Assembly (NCBI GenBank): GCA_001603335.1
Contig: LUYR01000471.1
Span: forward strand, 1 to 5,761
DNA length: 5,761 nucleotides
Direction of reading: 5' to 3'
Origin: Rhodospirillales bacterium Alpha_05
GTDB lineage: Bacteria > Pseudomonadota > Alphaproteobacteria > Rhodospirillales > Rhodospirillaceae
Shown here: positions 1-5,761 of the stretch, one piece after another
How positions within the stretch are numbered: position 1 is the stretch's first letter
Layout: each line of letters begins with the position of its first letter
Program-made: the position numbers and the translations under genes
The notes under the pieces: model-generated
The model's database searches: none
Told to the model about the DNA's origin: nothing
The model's input: only the letters and a program-made list of their open reading frames with translations

Positions 1-590
<590 letters not shown>

Positions 591-601
<11 letters not shown>

Positions 602-1994
602 TGCCGCGATTTCCGGCGCGTATGCATACTTCGACGACGGCGGCTTCCTCGCCGACCTGCGACGCCGCGTCGCGATCCCGTCGGAAAGCCAGAAGCCCGA
701 GCGCAAGCCGATCCTCGCCACCTATTTCACCGAAGCCGTGATCCCCGACCTCGGCAAGCTCGGCTTCGCCACCCGCATGGTCGACGGCCCGGACGGCAGC
801 GGCCCGTTCCTGCTCGGCGAGCGCCACGAGGCCGACGGCCTGCCGACGGTGCTGATCTACGGCCACGGCGACGTGGTGCGCGGCTACGAAGGCAAGTGGC
901 GCGACAATCTTTCGCCCTGGGAGGTCACGATCGTCGGCGAGCGCTGGTACGGGCGCGGCACCGCCGACAACAAGGGCCAGCACACCATCAACCTCGCCGC
1001 CCTCGCGCCGGTGATGGCGGCGCGCGGCGGCAAGCTCGGCTTCAACGCCAAGCTGATCCTCGAAATGGGTGAGGAGATCGGCTCGGTCGGCCTGCGCGAG
1101 GTGTGCGCGACGCACAAGGTGGCGCTTGCCGCCGACGTGTTGATCGCCTCCGACGGGCCGCGGATGTCCGCCGCCCGGCCGACGGTGTTCCTCGGTTCGC
1201 GCGGCAGCTTCGGCTTCGATCTCAAGCTCAAACTCCGCGACGGTGGCCACCACTCCGGCAACTGGGGCGGCGCGCTCAGGAACCCGGCGACGGTTCTGGT
1301 GCACGCGATTTCGACGATGGTGAGCAAGGACGGCAAGATTCTCGTCGAGGGCCTGCGCCCGACGCCGATTCCGGCCTCGGTCAAGGCGGCGATCGCGGAT
1401 TTGAAGGTCGGCGGCAACCCCGGCGACCCGGAAGTCGACGCCGACTGGGGCGAACCCGGCCTTTCCACCGAGGAGCGGGTGTTCGGCTGGAATACGCTGG
1501 AAATCCTCTCGATCCTCGCGGGCAACCCGGACATCCCGGTCAATGCGATTCCGCCCGAGGCGGTGGCGCACATGCAGCTCCGCTACGTCGTCGGCAGCGA
1601 CCACGCCAACTTCGTCACGTCGATCCGCGGCCACCTCGCCGCCCAAGGCTTTTCCGACATCGAGGTGACCGCGTCGGGTTCGGCGTTCGCCGCTACCCGA
1701 GTCGACCCCGACAGCCCGTGGGTGGTCTGGGCGCTCGATTCGATTTCCCGCACCACCGGGAAGAAGCCCGCGCTGCTGCCCAACCTCGGCGGCTCGCTGC
1801 CCAACGACGCGTTCTCGGAAGTGCTGGGCATGCCGACGATCTGGGTGCCGCATTCGTACCCGGCGTGCTCGCAGCACGCGCCCGACGAACACCTGCTGGC
1901 GCCGGTGGCGCGCGAGGGGTTAGGAATGATGGCCGGGCTGTTCTGGGACTTGGGCGAGCACGGCGCGGATCTGATCAAGGCGGTGGGCAAATGA
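591..1994 (+). CDS. M20 family metallopeptidase, dipeptidase (CNDP/PepV-like) branch
   Basis: This is a predicted cytoplasmic dizinc peptidase of 467 residues, normal for the family, with no signal peptide. The metal site is complete: H92 and D94 (YGHGDV), D126 bridging (GTADNKG), E161 catalytic base and E162 ligand (EMGEEIG), D188 (ASDGP) and H429 (QHAPDEH). The lid domain has HHSGNWGG followed by NP (H221 in HSG), as in CNDP-type dipeptidases, where this histidine contributes to the active site of the partner subunit. Asp at position 188 is typical of amino- or dipeptidase members, whereas carboxypeptidase members have Glu. The start at 591 (ATG 588 is possible) gives an 11-bp overlap with the ATPase gene, and the stop overlaps the next start as ATGA. 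Translation is therefore probably coupled with import, and the likely role is cleavage of imported peptides. An amidohydrolase acting on acyl-amino acids is an alternative. The family is certain; the substrate is not known. Confidence 0.93.
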
Positions 1995-3136
1995 CGATTT
2001 TGAATTCGCGGGTACTCGACTGGCTGGCGTCGCGGCGGACGGAGATGGAACTGCTGCTCCAGGCGCTGGTGAACACCGAATCCTTCAGCCACGACAAACC
2101 CGGCAACGACCGCGTCGGCGACCTGCTGGTGGAGTTCCTCAGCGGTCCGGGCGTCGAGATCGAGCGTATCCCGGTCGAGCGTTTCGGCGACGCGATCAAG
2201 GTGACGGTGGCGGGGGGCGAAGGTCCGCACGCGCTGATGATGGGCCACCGCGACACCGTCTTCCCCACCGGAACGGTGGCGAAGCGCCCCTATACCTCGG
2301 TCGGCGACCTCGCCTATGGGCCGGGGGTGGCGGACATGAAGTCGGGGCTGGTGCTGATCGCCTTCGTTTTGAAGGCCTTTGCCGAAACCGGCGGCGCGCC
2401 GTTCCCGATCGTCGCGCTGTTCACCGGCGACGAGGAGGTCGGCTCCGACACCGGCCGCCCGATCATCGAACGGATCGCCAAGGGCGCGCGCGCGGTGCTC
2501 AACATGGAGCCGGGCCGCGCCTCGGGCAACGTGGTCTCGGCGCGCAAGGGCGGCTTCTGGATGCAGATCGACGTCAAGGGCCGCGCCGCCCATGCGGGCG
2601 TCAACCACCAAGCCGGACGCAGCGCGATCGAGGCGCTGGCGAAGAAGGTGATCCGCCTCCACGCGCTCACCGACTACGACGCCGGCATCACCACCAACGT
2701 CGGCGTGATCCAGGGCGGCATCGGCCACAACACCGTCGCTTCGTGGGCGAGCGCCGAGTTCGACGTGCGCATCGTCGAGGAGGCGCAGCGCGCACCGATC
2801 GTGGCGAAGATCATGGAGATTCTCGAAGCCGAGGACGTGCCCGACACCGTCGCCACCGGCACGATGATGTCGCGCCGCGTGCCGATGGAGGCGGCGATGA
2901 GCGCAGACCTGCTGGCGCGCTACGCCGCCGCCGCAGAGCGCATCGGCTTTGCCGTCGGCGGCGAGTTCACCGGCGGCTGCGCGGACTCGGGCTTCACCGC
3001 CGCGATGGGAATCCCGACCCTCTGCGGCCTCGGCCCGGTGGGAGAGAAGGCGCATACCGAAGACGAGGTTTGCCGCCTCGACACCTTCGTGCCGCGCGCC
3101 CAGGCGGTCGCGGCGACGCTGATTTCCTTGGGTTAG
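1991..3136 (+). CDS. M20 family metallopeptidase, glutamate carboxypeptidase (CPG2)-like
   Basis: This is a second dizinc hydrolase, of a different M20 branch, 381 residues long and without a signal peptide. Visible active-site residues are H86 and D88 (GHRDTVFP), D115 (GPGVADMKSG), E148 base and E149 ligand (TGDEEVGS), E173 (MEPGR) and H355 (KAHTEDE). The dimerisation domain starts near residue 185 and carries GRAAHAGVNHQAGRSA with H201. Family members remove C-terminal glutamate or other acyl-linked amino acids; well-studied CPG2 is periplasmic, but here no export signal is visible, so cytoplasmic action is inferred. Glu at 173 matches carboxypeptidase-type members. The start ATG shares ATGA (1991-1994) with the stop of the preceding gene, and a weak AAGG lies 10 bases upstream, so translational coupling is likely. 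It is the last gene of the operon. No strong terminator with a T-run follows; the nearest hairpin is at 3190. The family is sure; the substrate is open. Confidence 0.93.
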   Translation: MTILNSRVLDWLASRRTEMELLLQALVNTESFSHDKPGNDRVGDLLVEFLSGPGVEIERIPVERFGDAIKVTVAGGEGPHALMMGHRDTVFPTGTVAKRPYTSVGDLAYGPGVADMKSGLVLIAFVLKAFAETGGAPFPIVALFTGDEEVGSDTGRPIIERIAKGARAVLNMEPGRASGNVVSARKGGFWMQIDVKGRAAHAGVNHQAGRSAIEALAKKVIRLHALTDYDAGITTNVGVIQGGIGHNTVASWASAEFDVRIVEEAQRAPIVAKIMEILEAEDVPDTVATGTMMSRRVPMEAAMSADLLARYAAAAERIGFAVGGEFTGGCADSGFTAAMGIPTLCGLGPVGEKAHTEDEVCRLDTFVPRAQAVAATLISLG

Positions 3137-3189
3137 ATCGGGATCTTGCCCTTGCAGCATGCGGGGGTATTGCCGACATAACAACCGAG

Positions 3190-3210
3190 CGTCCCGGTTT
3201 GACCGGGGCG
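3190..3210. other. 9-bp hairpin between the peptidase operon and the IalB-family gene
   Basis: The two arms (3190-3198 and 3202-3210) pair over 9 bp with one G-U pair around a TTG loop, and 6 central pairs are perfect. No T-run follows, so it is a poor intrinsic terminator. Its right half lies in the -35 element of the promoter at 3199, so it could be a protein-binding dyad, or the weak end of the peptidase transcript. Confidence 0.4.
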
Positions 3211-3227
3211 GTTCGAATCGTTAGTAT
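3199..3227 (+). promoter_or_regulatory. Predicted sigma70-type promoter for the IalB-family gene
   Basis: TTGACC (3199-3204, 5 of 6 consensus bases) is separated by exactly 17 bases from TAGTAT (3222-3227, 4 of 6, with the key A2 and T6 present). Transcription would begin near 3234, giving a leader of about 89 bases. It is the best promoter match in the gap and is oriented correctly for the downstream gene. Confidence 0.5.
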
Positions 3228-3241
3228 CCCCGGCTCAATGG

Positions 3242-3289
3242 CGCGCCCCATCGGCGCGACATGACTGGGTGCTCTGCGACGAAACGCAG
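3242..3289 (+). other. Two short stem-loops in the predicted 5' leader
   Basis: CGCGCC (3242-3247) pairs with GGCGCG (3253-3258) around a 5-base loop. CTGCG (3274-3278) pairs with CGCAG (3285-3289) around a 6-base loop. Both lie in the untranslated leader if transcription starts near 3234. They could protect the mRNA or be chance pairing in G+C-rich DNA. No known riboswitch is recognised. Confidence 0.25.
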
Positions 3290-3322
3290 CCCCGACCCCG
3301 ATTCCGATAGGATGCACGCACA

Positions 3323-3853
3323 ATGCCCGTGATTCGCAAGTTTGGTTCTCTCGCCGCCGGTTCCGCCCTGGCGGCGGCGGTTCTCGTTCCGTTGCTCGCC
3401 GCGACCCCCGCGCTTGCCGCCAAGGATGGCGACAAGTTCGGCGATTGGACGGTGAGCTGCCCCAAGCCGCCCGCTGGCGCTCCGGCCTCCGCCTCGACCT
3501 GCCGCCTGATGCAGATCGAGAAGGTCAAAGGCCAGGACGGCAAGGACGTCACGGTGCTGAAAGCCTCGGTGTTCCACCTCAACGACAAGGAATTCGTGCT
3601 GTTCGGCTACCTGCCGCTCGGCTACGCGATTCCCCCGGGTGTGAAGATCGCCGTCGACGGCGGCAAGGAATACGAGCTGTTCCCGCAGCGCTGCATCCCG
3701 CAGGGCTGCGAGGTCGCCAACAAGATCGATCCGGAACTCATGTCCGCGCTGAAGAAGGGCGCGAACGCCAAGATCGAGTTCCGCATCGCCGACAAGATCG
3801 GCACCATCTCGGTGTCGCTCAAGGGTCTGAGCGAAGGCCTGACGAAGTTCTGA
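3323..3853 (+). CDS. Invasion-associated locus B (IalB) family secreted protein
   Basis: This is a predicted periplasmic protein of 176 residues. A Sec signal peptide is clear: R5-K6, a hydrophobic run at about 10-27, then TPALA with likely cleavage after A32. The mature part opens with KFGDWTVSC, the hallmark start of IalB-family proteins. CRLMQ follows, then a PPGVKIAVDGG segment, then RCIPQGC, and a C-terminal ISVSLKGLSEGL. Four cysteines (C46, C60, C124, C129) could form two disulfides. The family is named after the Bartonella IalB protein linked to erythrocyte entry, but it is widespread in free-living alphaproteobacteria, so the name should not be read as virulence. Its molecular function is unknown. 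The start has AGGA (3309-3312) 10 bases upstream. The gene stands alone between its own promoter and a strong terminator. Confidence 0.9.
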   Translation: MPVIRKFGSLAAGSALAAAVLVPLLAATPALAAKDGDKFGDWTVSCPKPPAGAPASASTCRLMQIEKVKGQDGKDVTVLKASVFHLNDKEFVLFGYLPLGYAIPPGVKIAVDGGKEYELFPQRCIPQGCEVANKIDPELMSALKKGANAKIEFRIADKIGTISVSLKGLSEGLTKF

Positions 3854-3866
3854 TCGGTCTCCGATC
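3852..3866 (+). other. Small perfect inverted repeat at the stop of the IalB-family gene
   Basis: GATCGG (3852-3857) and CCGATC (3861-3866) form a 6-bp stem with a TCT loop and include two bases of the TGA stop. It lies just 5' of the main terminator hairpin and may add to 3'-end structure. It has no T-run of its own. Confidence 0.4.
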
Positions 3867-3872
3867 GGCACG

Positions 3873-3904
3873 AAAAAAGGCCCGGGAGCGATCCCGGGCC
3901 TTTT
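3873..3904. terminator. Bidirectional Rho-independent terminator between convergent genes
   Basis: A perfect 13-bp stem (3875-3887 with 3892-3904) closes on a GCGA tetraloop of the stable GNRA class. The G+C core is GGCCCGGGA. On the + strand it ends in TTTT and lies 21 bases after the IalB-family stop. On the - strand the A-run at 3873-3878 reads as six T residues, and the hairpin starts 13 bases beyond the pirin stop. One structure can thus end both transcripts, and the longer T-run predicts better termination of the pirin mRNA. Confidence 0.9.
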
Positions 3905-3917
3905 GCATTCGGCATGG

Positions 3918-4616
3918 TCAGGCGAGGTCGAAGAGCAGGAACTCGACGCCGCCCTGCGCGGTGAAGTCGATGCGCTCGGCATTTTCGACGGCGAGGCCGT
4001 CGCCCGAGGCCATCTTGGTGCCGTTGGCGGTCATTTCGCCCGAGACCACCTGCACCCAGACGCCGCGTCCGGGCGCGATGTCGTGGCTCACCGACGTGCC
4101 GTCGTCGAGGATCGCGGCATACATCCGCGCATCCTGGTGGATCGGCAACACGTCGCCGCCTTCCGGCGCGGCAAGCAGCCGCAGGCGGTTGCGCTTGGCG
4201 TCGTCGTTGAACACCAGCTCGCGGTGGCCCGGCTTGATCCCGTCCTTTTCGGGCAGAATCCAGATTTGCAGCAGGCGCAGCGGCTCGGTGCGCGAGGCGT
4301 TGAACTCGCTGTGGCGGATGCCGGTGCCCGCGCTCATCTGCTGCACGCCGCCGCGCTTCAAGACGGTGTGGTTGCCCGCGCTGTCCTTGTGCTCGAGCGC
4401 ACCGTCGACGACGTAGGTGAGGATCTCCATGTCGCTGTGGCCGTGGGTCGGGAAGCCCGCGCCCGCGCCGATGACGTCGTCGTTGATCACCCGGAGCGCG
4501 CGGAAGCCCATGTGCGCCGGGTCGAAGTAATGGGCGAACGAGAAGCTGTGGTGGCTGTCGAGCCAGCCGTGGTTCGCGTGTCCCCGTTCGACCGAGGGGC
4601 GGAGGGTCATCGTCAT
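3918..4616 (-). CDS. Pirin family protein (YhhW-type quercetin 2,3-dioxygenase-like bicupin)
   Basis: This is a predicted cytoplasmic bicupin of 232 residues, close to E. coli YhhW in length. The N-terminal cupin contains the full metal site: H58 and H60 in PTHGHSDMEI, and H102 and E104 in GIRHSEFN, corresponding to the His, His, His, Glu set of YhhW and human pirin. The early HGWLDSHHSFSFAHYFDP stretch and the LQIWILP segment are also typical. YhhW and human pirin can open the flavonol quercetin with oxygen; the true substrate of most bacterial pirins is unknown, and some members act as regulators or sensors. The start is ATG 4616 because AGGAGA lies 8-9 bases upstream. A longer frame opening at 4727 would run across the control region and into the LysR gene start, and its extra residues do not resemble pirin. 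The gene is divergent from a LysR regulator, a common arrangement (compare E. coli yhaK/yhaJ), so control by that regulator is likely. Confidence 0.95.
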   Translation of the reverse strand: MTMTLRPSVERGHANHGWLDSHHSFSFAHYFDPAHMGFRALRVINDDVIGAGAGFPTHGHSDMEILTYVVDGALEHKDSAGNHTVLKRGGVQQMSAGTGIRHSEFNASRTEPLRLLQIWILPEKDGIKPGHRELVFNDDAKRNRLRLLAAPEGGDVLPIHQDARMYAAILDDGTSVSHDIAPGRGVWVQVVSGEMTANGTKMASGDGLAVENAERIDFTAQGGVEFLLFDLA

Positions 4617-4624
4617 GATGTCTG

Positions 4625-4630
4625 TCTCCT
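4625..4630 (-). promoter_or_regulatory. Ribosome binding site of the pirin gene
   Basis: On the - strand this reads AGGAGA. With its AGGAG core it leaves 9 bases before ATG 4616, and 15 before the next in-frame ATG at 4610. It supports the shorter N-terminus over an upstream start at 4727. Confidence 0.75.
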
Positions 4631-4637
4631 GGTTTGG

Positions 4638-4681
4638 GTTGCTTTGATGCGAACAATTTAATTTGCAATCGTCAAAGCAAC
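4638..4681. promoter_or_regulatory. Dyad-symmetric candidate LysR operator in the pirin/LysR divergent region
   Basis: GTTGCTTTGA (4638-4647) and TCAAAGCAAC (4672-4681) are perfect 10-bp inverted repeats, 34 bp centre to centre. The A+T-rich interior is partly symmetric as well, with CAA (4654-4656) facing TTG (4663-4665). The block lies 21 bp from the pirin start and 44 bp from the LysR start. LysR proteins usually bind extended dyads in the region shared with a divergent target, so this is the best operator candidate. Binding itself is inferred. Confidence 0.6.
4647..4675 (-). promoter_or_regulatory. Possible pirin promoter inside the dyad
   Basis: Read on the - strand, TTGACG (4675-4670) is followed after 17 bases by TCGCAT (4652-4647). 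The -35 is good and the -10 poor (T, A and T conserved), which fits an activator-dependent promoter. Transcription would start near 4640, with a leader of about 24 bases. TTGTTG with TTAAAT 16 bases on is an alternative on the same strand. Each arm of the dyad touches one promoter element. Confidence 0.3.
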
Positions 4682-4715
4682 AATCCACAGTATGAGTACA
4701 AGACTGTTGCCGATT

Positions 4716-4719
4716 GGAG
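4716..4719 (+). promoter_or_regulatory. Ribosome binding site that sets the LysR start
   Basis: GGAG leaves 6 bases before ATG 4726. A TTG start at 4714 would overlap this site and add only four residues, so ATG 4726 is preferred. Confidence 0.65.
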
Positions 4720-4725
4720 AACGAC

Positions 4726-5637
4726 ATGGATCGTCTGGCCGCGATGCAAGCCTTTGCCCGGGTCGCCGAAACCCGATCGTTCTCCGAGGCGGCGCGCCGC
4801 CTGCGGGTATCGAAGTCGGTGCTGTCGCGTCAGGTGGCGGCGCTCGAGGCCGAGCTCGGCGTGCGCCTGTTCCACCGCACCACCCGCGCCTTGACGCCGA
4901 CCGAAATCGGCCAGGCCTATTATCAGCGGGTGTCGCGCATCCTCGCCGACATCGAAGAGGCCGAGCAGTCGGTCGGCCTGTTGCAGGGCACGCCGCGCGG
5001 CCGCCTCAAGGTCAACGCGCCGATGAGCTTCGGCTATCTCCACCTCGCGCCCGCGCTGCCCGACTTCCTCGCCGCCTGCCCCGAGATCGAAGTCGAACTG
5101 GCGATGAACGACCGCACCGTCGATCTGATCGAGGAGGGTTACGACGTTGCGGTGCGGATCGGTCGCTTGAGCGATTCATCGCTGGTGGCGCGCAAGCTCG
5201 CGCCGATGCGCCTCGTCGTCTGCGCCAGCCCGGCATATCTGGAGGCGCACGGCACCCCCGCAACCCCCGCCGAGCTGAAACACCACGAGTGCCTGCTCTA
5301 CAGCAACGAGCCCGCGCCCGAGGAATGGCGCTTCACCACGCCCGAGGGCAACCCCTGGCCGGTGACGGTGCACGGGCGGCTCTGCGCCAATAACGGCGAC
5401 ACCTTGCGGATCGCGGCGCTCAAGGGGATCGGCTTGGTGCGCCTGCCTACCTTCATCGTCGGCCGCGATCTCCAGGCGGGAGCGCTGGTTTCGGTGCTGG
5501 CGGATTACGTCGCCCAGGATTCCGCCCTGCATGCGGTCTATCCCCAGGCGCGCCACCTCTCGCCCAAGGTACGGGTGTTCGTCGATTTTCTCAGCAAACG
5601 CTTCGGCCCGCACCCCTACTGGGACTTGGTGGAGTAA
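4726..5637 (+). CDS. LysR-type transcriptional regulator, CrgA-like effector domain
   Basis: This is a DNA-binding regulator of 303 residues, the usual LysR length. The N-terminal winged helix-turn-helix covers about residues 1-60, with FSEAARRLRVSKSVLSRQ as the helix-turn-helix and LGVRLFHRTTRALTPTE as the wing. A linker helix runs to about 88. The periplasmic-binding-protein-like effector domain then opens with GRLKVNAPMSFG (92-103), followed by the NDRTVDLIEEGYDVAVRIG block typical of the CrgA-like group. No residues identify a ligand. The gene is divergent from the pirin gene across 109 bp, so it probably controls pirin and itself through the dyad at 4638-4681. Its 3' end overlaps the convergent gene at the window edge by 22 bp, and I see no hairpin terminator after it. 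The family call is secure; the regulated genes are inferred from position. Confidence 0.94.
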   Translation: MDRLAAMQAFARVAETRSFSEAARRLRVSKSVLSRQVAALEAELGVRLFHRTTRALTPTEIGQAYYQRVSRILADIEEAEQSVGLLQGTPRGRLKVNAPMSFGYLHLAPALPDFLAACPEIEVELAMNDRTVDLIEEGYDVAVRIGRLSDSSLVARKLAPMRLVVCASPAYLEAHGTPATPAELKHHECLLYSNEPAPEEWRFTTPEGNPWPVTVHGRLCANNGDTLRIAALKGIGLVRLPTFIVGRDLQAGALVSVLADYVAQDSALHAVYPQARHLSPKVRVFVDFLSKRFGPHPYWDLVE

Positions 5638-5761
5638 TCCGCCGCCGCGCGCAGGTGGGCGACCAGGCTGCGCGCATGGGCGGGGAGGGCGTCGAGATCG
5701 CGCACGCAAATCGACAGCCGGCGCTCCGCCCAGGCCTCCGTCAGCGGCACCGCGACGATCC
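5616..5761 (-). CDS. C-terminal end of a second LysR-type regulator (partial)
   Basis: An open frame enters from the right edge on the - strand and ends at TAG (5618-5616), giving 47 complete codons. The visible protein has VAVPLTEAWAERRLSICVRDL, then LPAHARSLVAHLRAAA. This resembles the end of the effector domain in a LysR subgroup, where a PL-x(3)-WA-x-RRL strand is followed by RDL and a terminal helix. The last residues, DYSTKSQ, form a short tail encoded in the region shared with the upstream LysR gene. The frame is too short and truncated for a start or DNA-binding domain to be seen. Codon bias (G/C third positions throughout the LysR-like part) fits a real gene. The assignment rests on residue pattern alone; another alpha/beta protein is possible. 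Confidence 0.6.
   Translation of the reverse strand, partial: IVAVPLTEAWAERRLSICVRDLDALPAHARSLVAHLRAAADYSTKSQ

Noticed and set aside
1103..3136. A 677-codon reading of the second M20 gene starting at 1103
   Set aside because: Residues before ATG 1991 are an out-of-frame, Arg-rich reading of the first M20 gene. The M20 fold begins only after 1991, where an ATGA junction gives a natural start.
3159..3224. 21-codon open frame in the gap after the peptidase operon
   Set aside because: It has no ribosome binding site, runs through the hairpin and promoter elements and shows no recognisable peptide.
3221..4668. Several long - and + strand frames overlapping the IalB-family and pirin genes
   Set aside because: They are Arg/Ala-rich shadows in other frames, cross the strong terminator at 3873-3904 and lack any family motif.
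4617..4727. N-terminal extension of the pirin protein starting at 4727
   Set aside because: It crosses the A+T-rich control region and the LysR start, encodes a Cys-rich non-pirin sequence, and ignores the good AGGAGA before ATG 4616.
5176..5709. 177-codon - strand frame opposite the LysR 3' half
   Set aside because: It is in a different frame from the LysR-like C-terminus ending at 5616 and reads as Arg/Ala-rich antisense of the + strand LysR gene.

Overview
This is a high-G+C window (by eye about two-thirds G+C) with strong third-position G/C bias, almost certainly from an alphaproteobacterium. The best taxonomic clue is an IalB-family periplasmic protein, a family found largely in that class. 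The general style suggests a Rhodospirillales-like organism, but the genus cannot be fixed from the sequence.

Left part (1-3136, + strand): the 3' end of a peptide-importer ATPase gene (DppF/OppF type) overlaps the start of an M20 metallopeptidase gene. That gene overlaps the next M20 peptidase gene by an ATGA junction. The three form a tightly coupled operon that continues upstream of the window. Its logic is import of short peptides or acylated amino acids followed by cytoplasmic hydrolysis. The two peptidases belong to different M20 branches. One has the Asp-type active site of dipeptidases such as CNDP2 and PepV; the other has the Glu-type site of glutamate carboxypeptidase (CPG2).

Middle (3137-3905): a 186-bp gap carries a good sigma70-like promoter overlapped by a 9-bp hairpin, plus two small leader stem-loops. 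It precedes a monocistronic gene for a secreted IalB-family protein. A strong 13-bp GNRA-loop hairpin follows and can terminate transcription on both strands, because the next gene is convergent.

Right part (3918-5761): a pirin-family (quercetin 2,3-dioxygenase type) gene on the - strand is divergent from a CrgA-type LysR regulator gene on the + strand. Their 109-bp shared control region holds a 10-bp perfect dyad that is a candidate LysR operator. The 3' end of a second LysR-type gene enters from the right edge on the - strand and overlaps the first LysR gene tail to tail by 22 bp.

I found no mobile element, tRNA, rRNA, CRISPR array or clearly novel system. The points most worth following up are the paired peptidases, the cysteine cluster in the ATPase and the pirin/LysR operator.
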